NCBI GenBank assembly: GCA_902581145.1
Contig: CACHNE010000003.1
Span: 1 to 64,000, forward strand
Direction: 5' to 3'
Source: an uncultured Bacteroidota bacterium
GTDB lineage: Bacteria; Bacteroidota; Bacteroidia; Flavobacteriales; Flavobacteriaceae
DNA length: 64,000 bases
In this document: positions 45,276 to 53,847 of the stretch, in pieces
How positions within the stretch are numbered: the first letter of the stretch is position 1
How the letters are laid out: the number at the start of each line of letters is the position of its first letter
Notes under the pieces: model-generated
Databases searched by the model: none
What the model was told of the DNA's origin: nothing
Seen by the model: only the letters and a program-made list of their open reading frames with translations
Position numbers and translations under genes: made by a program

Positions 45276-46338
45276 TGTAAACCAAATAGATTGCTAAAAC
45301 TCCAAAAATAATATTTGGGAGCCATACTGCTACAAGCGGAGATAAATCAGATTGCTGAGCTAATACCCCAAAAATTTTATCAAAAAAAACATATACCATG
45401 GCAACACAAATTCCAAAAGCTAAATTAACACCTGTACCTCCTCTTCTCTTCTCTGCTGCAACAGAAAAACCTATTAATGTTAAAATGAAAATTGAAAAAG
45501 GAATACTCCATTTTTTATATTTCACAACTAAATATCTTTCTATGTTGGTTGATCCTCTACTTTTTTCAATTTCGATAAAATTAACCAATTCATTATAGTT
45601 AAGAGATTCAGCCACATAGTTTAAAGGAGTTAAATCATCAACATTAAAAGAAAATATGGTGTCAAAAGCTCTTCTTGATTCAAGTAAATCAATGGAGTCT
45701 GTTATTGTTCTTTTTGTGTAGTTATTTAACCTAAATTTTTCAATATCTGGAATGTACCTTATACTAGTTGAACTGATTTTAAAATTTAATTTTTCACCCT
45801 TAAAATTTTCAAGAGTAAAATTAGTTCCAACATTGTTTTTTTGATTAAACTGAGTCAAAAAGATATACTCATCATCATTAATCTTCCTAAAGATATTTTT
45901 ATTATCGACAGCTTTTCTGTTTCCTTTCAAATATTTGTAAGAAAAATCATTGTACTTTTTTGTAGATTCTGGTACTATAAACATTCCCGTAAATAATGAA
46001 AAAACAGCAATAATAAGAGAACCTATCATATATGGCTGTAAAATTCTTCTAATTGAAACACCAGATGAATACAATGCAATTATTTCAGAATTAGAAGATA
46101 ATTTTGATGTAAACCATGTTATTGCTAAAAAAAGAAATAAGGGCAATAAACTTGAAGAAAAATAAATACTAAAATTATAATAATGCTCTAGTATTTCGTT
46201 AAGTGGAACTTGTTTTGCTAATAACTTATCAATATTGTCAGCTAAATTCACAACTATTGCAATTGGAATAAATAATGCTTGAATTAAAACATAAGTCAGC
46301 AAAAACTTTTTTAATATATATTTATCTATTTTATTCAA
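45262..46338 (-). CDS. LptF/LptG-family lipopolysaccharide export permease
   Basis: A 358-residue YjgP/YjgQ protein with three N-terminal helices ('ILKKFLLTYVLIQALFIPIAIVVNLADNIDKLL', then two before residue 115), a periplasmic beta-jellyroll (about 130-265) and three C-terminal helices. Features include 'SSNSEIIALYSSGVSIRRILQPYM' and 'FSIFILTLIGFSVAAEKRRGGTGVNLAFGICVAMVYVF'. It works with LptB to lift LPS from the inner membrane. The start is TTG 46338, directly after the tgt stop (TAGTTG). Whether it is LptF or LptG is not decided. Confidence 0.91.
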   Translation of the reverse strand: MNKIDKYILKKFLLTYVLIQALFIPIAIVVNLADNIDKLLAKQVPLNEILEHYYNFSIYFSSSLLPLFLFLAITWFTSKLSSNSEIIALYSSGVSIRRILQPYMIGSLIIAVFSLFTGMFIVPESTKKYNDFSYKYLKGNRKAVDNKNIFRKINDDEYIFLTQFNQKNNVGTNFTLENFKGEKLNFKISSTSIRYIPDIEKFRLNNYTKRTITDSIDLLESRRAFDTIFSFNVDDLTPLNYVAESLNYNELVNFIEIEKSRGSTNIERYLVVKYKKWSIPFSIFILTLIGFSVAAEKRRGGTGVNLAFGICVAMVYVFFDKIFGVLAQQSDLSPLVAVWLPNIIFGVLAIYLVYNAKK

Positions 46339-47475
46339 CTATAACCTGTTATTTAATTTTTTTACCATTTTGTCCTTCCAATTTAAAAAATCTCCATCAA
46401 TTATTTTTTTTCTGGCCTCACTCATGAGAAAACAATAAAAACCCAAATTATGTATTGATGCTATTTGTCTTCCAAGCATTTCATTAACAGAGAATAAATG
46501 TCTTAAGTAAGATTTTGAATAAGTTCTATCTACCCATGTAGTACCATTATCATCGATTAAAGAATAATCAAATTCCCATTTTTTATTTTTGATATTAATT
46601 ATTCCTTCAGAAGTGAATAACATCCCATTTCTCCCATTTCGTGTTGGCATTACACAATCAAACATATCAATTCCTAGAGCAATGTTTTCAAGTAGATTCA
46701 CTGGAGTACCAACACCCATAAGATATCTTGGTTTATCCTCAGGTAATATTTCACAAACTATTGAAGTCATTTCATACATTTCATCATGAGGTTCACCAAC
46801 AGAAAGACCACCAATTGCATTACCAAAACAATTTTTTGAAGATATAAAATCTGCGGACTCCTTTCTTAAATCTTTAAAAGTACTACCTTGAACAATTGGA
46901 AAAAATATTTGTTCGTAACCATATTTTGCTGGAGTATCTTTAAATTGATTTATGCATCTATCTAACCAACGATGAGTCAAATTCATTGAATTTTTTGCAT
47001 AACTATAATCACACGGATATGGTGGACACTCGTCAAAAGCCATAATAATATCAGCTCCAATTGATTTTTGAACATCTATGGCGCTTTCTGGCGAAAAAAA
47101 ATGTTTACTTCCATCTATATGGCTTTTAAATTGAACACCTTCTTCTGTAATTTTTCTATTTGAGGATAAAGAATAAACCTGATAACCTCCTGAATCTGTT
47201 AAAATATTTTGATCCCAATTAATAAACTTATGAATACCGCCAGCCTTCTCAATAACCTCAATTCCAGGTCTCAAATAAAGATGATAGGTGTTTCCTAAAA
47301 TAATCTCTGATTTGATTTCATCCTTTAACTCACTTTGATGAACCCCCTTTACAGTTGCCTGAGTTCCGACTGGCATAAAAACTGGAGTATTTATTTCACC
47401 ATGATGTGTTTTTATTTTACAAGCTCTTGCACTGGAAAGTTTATCTTTATATTCAAGTCTAAATTTTGGAATCAT
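46339..47475 (-). CDS. tgt: tRNA-guanine(34) transglycosylase Tgt
   Basis: A 378-residue TIM-barrel enzyme with 'TPVFMPVGTQATVKGV', the general-base region 'ILTDSGGYQVYSLS', 'DIIMAFDECPPYPCDYSYAKNSMNLTHRW', 'GGLSVGEP', 'MGVGTPVNLLENIALGIDMFDCVMPTRNGRNG' (nucleophile Asp) and the terminal 'IASIHNLGFYCFLMSEARKKII'. It exchanges G34 for preQ1 in GUN-reading tRNAs. The CxCxxC zinc ligands of the E. coli enzyme are not seen; that segment reads 'NGTTWVDRTYSKSYLRHLF'. A TATATTTG element lies 7 bp before the ATG. Confidence 0.94.
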   Translation of the reverse strand: MIPKFRLEYKDKLSSARACKIKTHHGEINTPVFMPVGTQATVKGVHQSELKDEIKSEIILGNTYHLYLRPGIEVIEKAGGIHKFINWDQNILTDSGGYQVYSLSSNRKITEEGVQFKSHIDGSKHFFSPESAIDVQKSIGADIIMAFDECPPYPCDYSYAKNSMNLTHRWLDRCINQFKDTPAKYGYEQIFFPIVQGSTFKDLRKESADFISSKNCFGNAIGGLSVGEPHDEMYEMTSIVCEILPEDKPRYLMGVGTPVNLLENIALGIDMFDCVMPTRNGRNGMLFTSEGIINIKNKKWEFDYSLIDDNGTTWVDRTYSKSYLRHLFSVNEMLGRQIASIHNLGFYCFLMSEARKKIIDGDFLNWKDKMVKKLNNRL

Positions 47476-47482
47476 ATACTGG

Positions 47483-47490
47483 CAAATATA
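47483..47490 (-). promoter_or_regulatory. -7 element (TATATTTG) for tgt and the downstream run
   Basis: The - strand reads TATATTTG, 7 bp before the tgt ATG, predicting a leader of only a few nucleotides. No -33 TTG at ideal spacing. It would drive tgt, lptF/G, the EamA gene and perhaps accA-dnaB. Confidence 0.5.
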
Positions 47491-47612
47491 ACCAAGTTAG
47501 ATTCATAAATCTTCATGTTACTAAAAAAGTCTAATTGTTAATAAATGGCGTTTAAATAATTTTATTAATGTATCACATTAATTTAAATTGGTGATTTCAA
47601 ATTAACTCCCCA

Positions 47613-48458
47613 ATGATTGATACAAAAAGCCTAGAAAAAATAACAATCCAAACCAGACGAGATATTTTAAGAATGGTTCATAAAGTGAATTCAGGTCACC
47701 CAGGTGGCTCTCTTGGATGTGCTGAATTTTTGGTGACATTATTTAATTCTGAAATGAAAAGAAATAAAGACTTTTCAATGGATGGTAAAGATGAAGATAT
47801 ATTCTTTTTAAGTAATGGTCATATATCACCTGTTTTTTATAGTGTTTTGGCTAGATGTGGTTATTTTGAGGTTAATGAACTTAACACATTTAGATTAATA
47901 AACTCTAGACTTCAGGGACACCCGACGACTCATGAAGCGCTCCCAGGTGTAAGAATTGCTTCTGGATCTTTGGGACAAGGATTATCTGTAGCTATTGGAG
48001 CTGCATTATCAAAAAAGTTGAATAATGACAAGAATTTGGTTTACTGTCTTATGGGTGATGGAGAGCTTCAAGAGGGTCAAAATTGGGAAGCAATAATGTA
48101 CGCCTCAGCAAATAAAGTTGATAATATTGTTGTTACAGTTGATTTAAATGGTCAACAAATTGACGGATCCACAGAAAATGTATTAAGTCTAGGCAATTTA
48201 AAATCTAAATTTAATGCCTTTGGCTGGGAGGTAATCGAATGTTTTGAAGGAAATAACATTGATAAAATTAAATCGTCACTAAAAGAAGCTAAAGAAATAT
48301 GTTTTAATAATAAACCTGTATGTGTTTTATTAAAAACAATTATGGGAAATGGTGTTGATTTTATGATGCATACTCATGAATGGCATGGAAAAGCACCAAA
48401 TGATGATCAACTAATAATCGGTTTAAATCAAAATGAAGAAACTCTAGGGGATTATTAA
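47613..48458 (+). CDS. Transketolase, N-terminal (TPP-binding) subunit
   Basis: A 281-residue protein equal to the first half of transketolase: 'RRDILRMVHKVNSGHPGGSLGCAEFLVTLF', 'SNGHISPVFYSVLARCGYF', 'LQGHPTTHEALPGVRIASGSLGQGLSVAIGAAL' and the TPP motif 'YCLMGDGELQEGQNWEAIMYASANKVDNIVVTVDLNGQQIDG'. It forms one enzyme with the next gene, which starts 1 bp after its stop. The enzyme moves two-carbon units in the pentose phosphate pathway. Split transketolases are normal in this group. Confidence 0.94.
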   Translation: MIDTKSLEKITIQTRRDILRMVHKVNSGHPGGSLGCAEFLVTLFNSEMKRNKDFSMDGKDEDIFFLSNGHISPVFYSVLARCGYFEVNELNTFRLINSRLQGHPTTHEALPGVRIASGSLGQGLSVAIGAALSKKLNNDKNLVYCLMGDGELQEGQNWEAIMYASANKVDNIVVTVDLNGQQIDGSTENVLSLGNLKSKFNAFGWEVIECFEGNNIDKIKSSLKEAKEICFNNKPVCVLLKTIMGNGVDFMMHTHEWHGKAPNDDQLIIGLNQNEETLGDY

Positions 48459-48459
48459 T

Positions 48460-49413
48460 ATGGAAAATTTTAATTACACCGAAAAAAAGGATACCAGAAG
48501 TGGTTTTGGAGACGGACTGACTGAACTAGGTCTTAAAAATGAAAATATCGTAGCATTATGTGCTGATTTAACTGGTTCGCTTAAAATGAATGAATTTAAG
48601 AATAATCATCCAGAAAGATTTTTTCAAGTTGGAATAGCTGAAGCAAATATGATGGGTATAGCAGCTGGTTTAACAATTGGTGGTAAAATTCCTTTCACTG
48701 GAACCTTTGCAAACTTTTCAACCGGTAGAGTCTATGACCAAATAAGACAGTCTATTGCTTACTCAGGAAAAAATGTTAAAATATGTGCATCTCACGCAGG
48801 TATTACTCTTGGTGAAGATGGCGCAACACATCAGATTCTTGAAGACATCGGAATGATGAAGATGCTTCCAGGAATGACTGTTATTAATACGTGTGACTAT
48901 AATCAAACTAAAGCAGCTACACTAGCTATAGCTGATCATGTTGGGCCTGTTTATTTAAGATTTGGTAGACCCAAAGTACCTGTATTCACAAATCCAAATC
49001 AAAAATTTGAAATTGGAAAAGGGATTAAACTAATTGAAGGGAACGATGTAACCATTGCTGCAACAGGGCATCTAGTGTGGGAATCAATTGAAGCTGCTAA
49101 AATTTTAAACCAATCAGGTATTAGTGCTGAGGTTATTAATATTCACACAATTAAACCTTTAGACGAAAAAATAATTTTAGAATCTGTTTCAAAAACTAAA
49201 TGCATTGTTTCTGCTGAGGAGCACAATTATCTTGGAGGACTGGGGGAAAGTATTTCAAGAGTTTTATCTAAAAATATGCCTTTACCGCAGGAATTTGTAG
49301 CTACAAAAGATACTTTTGGAGAATCTGGCACACCAGCTGAATTAATGAAAAAATACGGTTTAAATTCCGATTCAATTGTTGAAAAAGTAAAAAAGGTAAT
49401 TAACAGAAAATAA
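48460..49413 (+). CDS. Transketolase, C-terminal subunit
   Basis: A 317-residue partner of the preceding gene: 'KDTRSGFGDGLTELGLKNENIVALCADLTGSLKMNEF', 'RFFQVGIAEANMMGIAAGLTIGGKIPFTGTFANFSTGRVYDQIRQSIAY', 'ASHAGITLGEDGATHQILEDIGMMKMLPGMTVI' and a terminal transketolase_C domain ('CIVSAEEHNYLGGLGESISRVL'). It holds the pyrimidine-binding half of the active site. Its stop is 1 bp from the convergent FKBP gene. Confidence 0.94.
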   Translation: MENFNYTEKKDTRSGFGDGLTELGLKNENIVALCADLTGSLKMNEFKNNHPERFFQVGIAEANMMGIAAGLTIGGKIPFTGTFANFSTGRVYDQIRQSIAYSGKNVKICASHAGITLGEDGATHQILEDIGMMKMLPGMTVINTCDYNQTKAATLAIADHVGPVYLRFGRPKVPVFTNPNQKFEIGKGIKLIEGNDVTIAATGHLVWESIEAAKILNQSGISAEVINIHTIKPLDEKIILESVSKTKCIVSAEEHNYLGGLGESISRVLSKNMPLPQEFVATKDTFGESGTPAELMKKYGLNSDSIVEKVKKVINRK

Positions 49414-49414
49414 T

Positions 49415-50392
49415 CTAATCGTCTCTTGATGCGGTATCATCAGGATCTAAATAGTTTGGAATCCCGTCACCATCAGTATCATCATTTGTCGGGTCACCAT
49501 CTCCGATATCGTTAGTTGGATCACCATCACCATCTCTGTCTACAGTCAAGTCTGTGTCAGGCTCCAAATCCTCATCAATAGTCAATGTACCATCATTATC
49601 ATCATCACTGTCAACAAAATCAGCAAATGAATCATCATCTGAATTATCATCTGTTAAATCATAGTCTCCGTCAAGATCTTCTAAATGTGACGGAACATTA
49701 TCAAAATCATGATCATTAACCTCTGATTGATATATTTTAAATTTAAAAATTAAGTTTGAATACACAGGAACTGAACCTGCAGCAGCTGAATAGTAACCAA
49801 GGCCTGAAGGTAAAAACATTATTCCAATTCCTGGATTGTTATAGTTAACCGTTCCATCAGGATTTATGATGAAATCTTCAGCATTATTGAATTCAGGTAA
49901 AACCCTACCCCAACCAGAAATTGTAGCAGTTAAATCAAAATCAACTGGTGATATTGAACTATCAAACACGGAGTTGTCCATTAATGTACCTTCATAGGAA
50001 ACCCTTACTTTATCTGAAAAATTAGGGGAATTATCTGATCCGCCCTGATTAACTTTTAAAACATAATACTCATACTCAACATCAAAATAAGTTGTTGTGA
50101 AAGTTTCAACTAAATCTATAAGTAATGAATTTTGATCTGGATCTGGAAGATCACCATCCTCAGGTAATTCATTTATCTCAATATCATTAAATGAAATTGA
50201 TGAATTATTAATTAAAATCGATTCATTGACATAATGTGTTTGTAAATATCCTACTAGAGAATCATTATCGATGACTTGCTGTTCTGTTCTGTCAGCCTCA
50301 GGCACCTCAATAACATCATCATCTCCATCATCACCACACGAAAACCCAACAAATAAAATTGAGATTAAAAGTATATGTAGTTTTAATTTCAT
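49415..50392 (-). CDS. FKBP-type peptidyl-prolyl isomerase lipoprotein with Asp-rich C-terminal repeats
   Basis: A 325-residue lipoprotein (lipobox to Cys19, 'VGFSC') with an acidic start. An FKBP domain (about 100-235) shows 'DKVRVSYEGTLMDNSVFDSS', 'ISGWGRVLPEF' and 'GIMFLPSGLGYYSAAAGSVPVYSNLIFKFKIYQ'. The last ~85 residues are calcium-binding-type repeats (DSDDDNDGTLTIDED, DRDGDGDPTND, DTDGDGIPNYLDPDD) like thrombospondin type 3 modules. It probably assists folding of exported proteins at the cell surface or in the periplasm. A TATTTTTG element lies 20 bp upstream. Confidence 0.88.
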   Translation of the reverse strand: MKLKLHILLISILFVGFSCGDDGDDDVIEVPEADRTEQQVIDNDSLVGYLQTHYVNESILINNSSISFNDIEINELPEDGDLPDPDQNSLLIDLVETFTTTYFDVEYEYYVLKVNQGGSDNSPNFSDKVRVSYEGTLMDNSVFDSSISPVDFDLTATISGWGRVLPEFNNAEDFIINPDGTVNYNNPGIGIMFLPSGLGYYSAAAGSVPVYSNLIFKFKIYQSEVNDHDFDNVPSHLEDLDGDYDLTDDNSDDDSFADFVDSDDDNDGTLTIDEDLEPDTDLTVDRDGDGDPTNDIGDGDPTNDDTDGDGIPNYLDPDDTASRDD

Positions 50393-50412
50393 AGAATAAT
50401 TAACTTTGTCAG

Positions 50413-50420
50413 CAAAAATA
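50413..50420 (-). promoter_or_regulatory. -7 element (TATTTTTG) for the FKBP gene
   Basis: The - strand reads TATTTTTG, 20 bp before the ATG at 50392, in a 68-bp divergent gap. No -33 TTG at ideal spacing. Confidence 0.42.
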
Positions 50421-50460
50421 CAATTATATAGAATATATTGTATTTATTTAACATTCTTTT

Positions 50461-50958
50461 ATGGACAAGAATAAGATTTTAGATTATCATCTGGTAAAAA
50501 AGAAAATCAGAAGAATTTCTCTTCAAATCATTGAGTCTAACTCAATTGATGATGAAATAATTATAGCTGGAATTGAAAATAATGGGTATATAATTGCAAA
50601 AAAAATTTGTAATGAAATAAAAAAAATTTCTGATAAAAAAATACAGCTATGCAGTGTTAAAATTGATAAAAAAAATCCAAGAAAAGAAATTACCGTATCT
50701 CTTGTTGAAGAGCAATATGAAAATAAGTCTGTTGTTATTGTTGATGATGTTTTAAACTCTGGATCAACACTAATGTATGCAGTAAAATATTTTTTAGATA
50801 CAAAGCTTAATAAATTAAAAACAGCTGTACTAGTTGATAGAAACCATAAAAAATATCCCATCAAGGCTGATTATAAAGGATTATCACTTTCAACATCAAT
50901 CCAAAATCATGTTGAGGTTTCAATTAATGATAATGAAATAAATGCCTACTTAGTTTAA
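50461..50958 (+). CDS. PyrR-like phosphoribosyltransferase domain protein
   Basis: A 165-residue type I PRTase fold: 'LVKKKIRRISLQIIE' at the N-terminus, 'IIAGIENNGYIIAKKI' and the PRPP loop 'VVIVDDVLNSGSTLMYAV', followed by 'KLKTAVLVDRNHKKYPIKADYKGL'. It resembles PyrR/hypoxanthine PRTase proteins, but substrate or RNA-binding function is not predictable. It converges on aroK with a 9-bp overlap. Confidence 0.85.
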   Translation: MDKNKILDYHLVKKKIRRISLQIIESNSIDDEIIIAGIENNGYIIAKKICNEIKKISDKKIQLCSVKIDKKNPRKEITVSLVEEQYENKSVVIVDDVLNSGSTLMYAVKYFLDTKLNKLKTAVLVDRNHKKYPIKADYKGLSLSTSIQNHVEVSINDNEINAYLV

Positions 50959-51468
50959 AACTGAAGTTATCTCCTTACAAATTTTATTTATATCATTTCC
51001 ATGACAATCAATTTTGACAGTTGCCTGATTGTAAAAAACCTCTCTTTCAAAAAGATGTTTAGAAACAAATTCAATCATTTTTTCCTCAGACTCTATATCA
51101 GAGATTAAAGGTCTATATTCTTTTATCTGAAAAAGTCTTTTTGCTAATTCTACATTTCTGTTTTTTAGATATACTGAAATATTTTCGTTTGAATTTATTA
51201 AAGACATGTTGTTATTATAACACGGTGTACCACCTCCAACTGAAAGAATTATATTAGTATTATTTAGTAAACAATCATTTAGTAATTGACTTTCAATTTT
51301 TCTAAAATATATATCCCCAGAGTCTCTAAAAATATCGTGAATGGACTTACTTTTTTTTGTTTCTATATATTCGTCTAAATCAATAAACTTTTGGTTTAGT
51401 ATGTTGGAAAGATGCTGCCCAATTAAAGACTTACCGACACCCATATATCCCAATAAAATTATATTCAT
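50950..51468 (-). CDS. aroK: Shikimate kinase
   Basis: About 172 residues: P-loop 'ILLGYMGVGKSLIGQHLS', shikimate-binding 'FIDLDEYIE', 'IFRDSGDIYFRKIESQLL', 'ILSVGGGTPCYN' and the lid 'YRPLISD'. It phosphorylates shikimate in aromatic amino-acid synthesis. I start it at ATG 51468 (MNIILLGYMG), which leaves the tRNA-Lys promoter intergenic; an in-frame ATG at 51507 would add 13 non-conserved residues. Confidence 0.93.
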   Translation of the reverse strand: MNIILLGYMGVGKSLIGQHLSNILNQKFIDLDEYIETKKSKSIHDIFRDSGDIYFRKIESQLLNDCLLNNTNIILSVGGGTPCYNNNMSLINSNENISVYLKNRNVELAKRLFQIKEYRPLISDIESEEKMIEFVSKHLFEREVFYNQATVKIDCHGNDINKICKEITSVLN

Positions 51469-51487
51469 TAATTCTTTATTAAAAGCA

Positions 51488-51517
51488 TTGTAATATAAAT
51501 TAAACATTTTATATTTG
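51488..51517 (+). promoter_or_regulatory. Bacteroidota-type promoter of tRNA-Lys (TTG-N19-TATATTTG)
   Basis: TTG at 51488-51490 is followed by exactly 19 nt and TATATTTG at 51510-51517, a complete match to the Bacteroidota primary-sigma consensus. The tRNA begins 22 bp further on. This is the clearest promoter in the window and fixes the taxonomic reading of the other TAnnTTTG sites. Confidence 0.85.
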
Positions 51518-51539
51518 CAGCCTCAAAGTAGTTAAATTT

Positions 51540-51612
51540 GACCTGGTAGCTCAGTTGGTAGAGCATCTCCCTTTTAAGGAGAGGGTCCTGGGTTCGAGCC
51601 CCAGCCAGGTCA
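51540..51612 (+). tRNA. tRNA-Lys (anticodon TTT)
   Basis: 73 nt without encoded CCA. Acceptor stem GACCTGG pairs with CCAGGTC, D arm GCTC...GAGC, anticodon stem TCTCC/GGAGA with loop CTTTTAA (anticodon TTT), T arm CTGGG/CCCAG with TTCGAGC. All stems are complete. A T run follows directly. Confidence 0.97.
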
Positions 51613-51668
51613 CTTTTTTAAACCAGACTTTCTACGATACTTTATTTATCCTAATTTATATTTTACTG

Positions 51669-51700
51669 AAAGAACTTTATACTATATAAAAGAACTTTAT
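51669..51700. repeat. 12-bp direct repeat at 20-bp period (candidate AraC-type operator)
   Basis: AAAGAACTTTAT occurs at 51669-51680 and 51689-51700, perfect copies with a 20-bp start-to-start spacing, about two DNA turns. The downstream copy ends 28 bp before the -7 element of the heme-uptake operon. Direct half-sites at about two-turn spacing are the classic layout for AraC-family activators, and an AraC-type gene is third in this unit. Confidence 0.6.
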
Positions 51701-51728
51701 TCGTTATTATTTTTTTCTTACCCATAGT

Positions 51729-51736
51729 TATATTTG
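51729..51736 (+). promoter_or_regulatory. -7 element (TATATTTG) for the heme-uptake operon
   Basis: TATATTTG lies 14 bp before the TTG start of the receptor gene. There is no -33 TTG at the expected spacing, which would fit a promoter that depends on an activator at the upstream direct repeat. Confidence 0.55.
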
Positions 51737-51750
51737 CGCAAAATTTAATT

Positions 51751-53823
51751 TTGCCAACAAAAATATTTTTTTTCATTATACCTTTTTTATACCCTTATTA
51801 TTCATTTGGTCAACCTAATATTTTAGGAAATGATTCAACCAAAAACAAACTTGAAGAAGTAATTATTACAGGGACAAAAACAGAAAGAGTTCTGTCATCT
51901 TTACCACTAAATGCGTCAATTATAAAAAAAGAAGAAATTGAAAAAACAAATGCTACTAGGCTTTCTGATATAATTAACGAAGAATTAGGGTTAATAACTG
52001 TTTCTGATTTTGGCGGTGCCGAAGGAATTCAGATGCAAGGATTAGACTCGGAGTATACACTAATTTTAATTGATAACCAGCCATTGGTTGGTAGATTAGC
52101 CGGTACCCTGGATTTAAATAGAATTTCCGTTGGGAATGTAAAACAAATAGAAATTGTACGTGGACCATCTTCAAGTCTTTATGGAAATAATGCATTTGCG
52201 GGTGTCGTAAATATTATTACAGAAGAACCAAAACCTGGATTTAAAGCAGAGGTAATTGGTTCGTATGAAACTCACAATACTTTTGACAAGAACGCCAATA
52301 TTAGCTACAGAAAAAATAACTTTTACAGCTCTATGTTTTTTAATAGTTTTTCAAGTAACGGATATGATTTAGTAGAAGGTGATGGTTTAAACACTGTAAA
52401 TAAATTTAGAAACAACACCCTTCAAATCAAGCTAAGGAAAGACATTAGTGAAAAATTAAATATTAAAATTAATGCCCGATACTTTGCTCAGCTAATTGAT
52501 AACATTGCACCAAATAACTTAACAGGAGAAACCTTTACAGCTGAGGATAATATTAGCCTAATAATAAATCATAATTCAGATAAATTTAAAACTGATTTTG
52601 AAATATATTATACATCTTATTTTGGAGATGAATTTTTAAACGATGATCTAGGAAATAGATTCAGTGAGAGTTTTTATGATCAAATTCTTGTAAAACCTGA
52701 AATTAAGACAGTTTATAAAGTCGACATGCAGAAAGAATTTGTTTTTGGAATGGGCTATAAATATGAAACACTTAACAGAACATTTTTTGACAGAAAACCA
52801 AAACAAAATTCACCATTTATTTACTTTCAATATGACTTTTACCCAATAGAAAAAATTAATCTAATCTTTGGGGGAAGATTTGATAAATTTAAAGAATACA
52901 AATCTCAATTTAGCCCAAAACTTTCAGGTATTTTTGAAATAAATAATAATGAGTCAATAAAATTCTCGGCTGGATACGGATACAAAACTCCTGACTTTAG
53001 ACAGCTATATTTTAATTTTTCAAATTCCTCTGTTGGTTACTCAGTAATCGGATACAATGTTGTTGAAAATGTATTAAATCAATTAATTGAAGAAGGTCAA
53101 ATTGCAAACATAATTGTTCCAATCGAGGAGTTTCAAGATTCACTCAGTCCAGAAAATTCTTTTGGATTAAATATTGGATACGACATAGAAGTAAATGAAC
53201 AAGTCGGTATTTCTACAAATATTTTTAGAAATTCAGCTAAAAACTTAATTGATTATCGAGTAATCGCCAATAAAAATAATGGTCAAAATGTTTTTTCTTA
53301 CTACAATGTAAATAATGTATCAACTTTTGGTTTTGATTTCAAAACAAAATTCAAAGCCGATAATTATTTTGATTTTTCTATTGGCTATCAGTTATTATAT
53401 GCATTTGATATGGAAGCGAGAAAAGCATTTGAAAATGGTGAAATTTTTGCAAGATTAACCCCAACCTCCCCCGCATTTAGACTAAATAAGTCTGACTATT
53501 TTGGCTTATATAATCGATCTAGACATATGGGAATATTTAAAATTAATTACAATGATCTTGAAAAAAAATTCAGTGCAAACATAAGATTAAGGTATAGAAG
53601 TAAATATGGTTTATTCGATAGTAACTCTAATAATTACCTAGATAAGTATGACACATTTGTAAAAGGTCATATAACAGCTAATCTTAGTTTAAACAAAAAA
53701 ATAAATTCGAAAACCATGATTTCAGGTGGAATTGAAAATATGTTCAACTACTTAGATGCAGAAAACATCTCAAGCCTAAGTGGAAGAATTTACTATTTAA
53801 GAATTAAACATAATTTAAATTAA
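51751..53823 (+). CDS. TonB-dependent outer membrane receptor, probable heme receptor (HmuR/HutA-like)
   Basis: About 690 residues: signal peptide ('IFFFIIPFLYPYYSFGQ'), a TonB box-like 'EEVIITGTKTER', plug domain (about 45-165; 'RLSDIINEELGLITVSDFGGAEGIQMQGLDSEYTLILIDNQPL', 'IEIVRGPSSSLYGNNAFAGVVNIIT') and a 22-strand-type barrel ending in 'YYLRIKHNLN'. No carboxypeptidase-like N-terminal domain, so it is not SusC-type. HmuY next door suggests heme. No ATG exists upstream of the plug; the start is TTG 51751, 14 bp after the -7 element, so the leader would be very short. Confidence 0.88.
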   Translation: MPTKIFFFIIPFLYPYYSFGQPNILGNDSTKNKLEEVIITGTKTERVLSSLPLNASIIKKEEIEKTNATRLSDIINEELGLITVSDFGGAEGIQMQGLDSEYTLILIDNQPLVGRLAGTLDLNRISVGNVKQIEIVRGPSSSLYGNNAFAGVVNIITEEPKPGFKAEVIGSYETHNTFDKNANISYRKNNFYSSMFFNSFSSNGYDLVEGDGLNTVNKFRNNTLQIKLRKDISEKLNIKINARYFAQLIDNIAPNNLTGETFTAEDNISLIINHNSDKFKTDFEIYYTSYFGDEFLNDDLGNRFSESFYDQILVKPEIKTVYKVDMQKEFVFGMGYKYETLNRTFFDRKPKQNSPFIYFQYDFYPIEKINLIFGGRFDKFKEYKSQFSPKLSGIFEINNNESIKFSAGYGYKTPDFRQLYFNFSNSSVGYSVIGYNVVENVLNQLIEEGQIANIIVPIEEFQDSLSPENSFGLNIGYDIEVNEQVGISTNIFRNSAKNLIDYRVIANKNNGQNVFSYYNVNNVSTFGFDFKTKFKADNYFDFSIGYQLLYAFDMEARKAFENGEIFARLTPTSPAFRLNKSDYFGLYNRSRHMGIFKINYNDLEKKFSANIRLRYRSKYGLFDSNSNNYLDKYDTFVKGHITANLSLNKKINSKTMISGGIENMFNYLDAENISSLSGRIYYLRIKHNLN

Positions 53824-53847
53824 TTTATTAATATCAAATATCATTTT

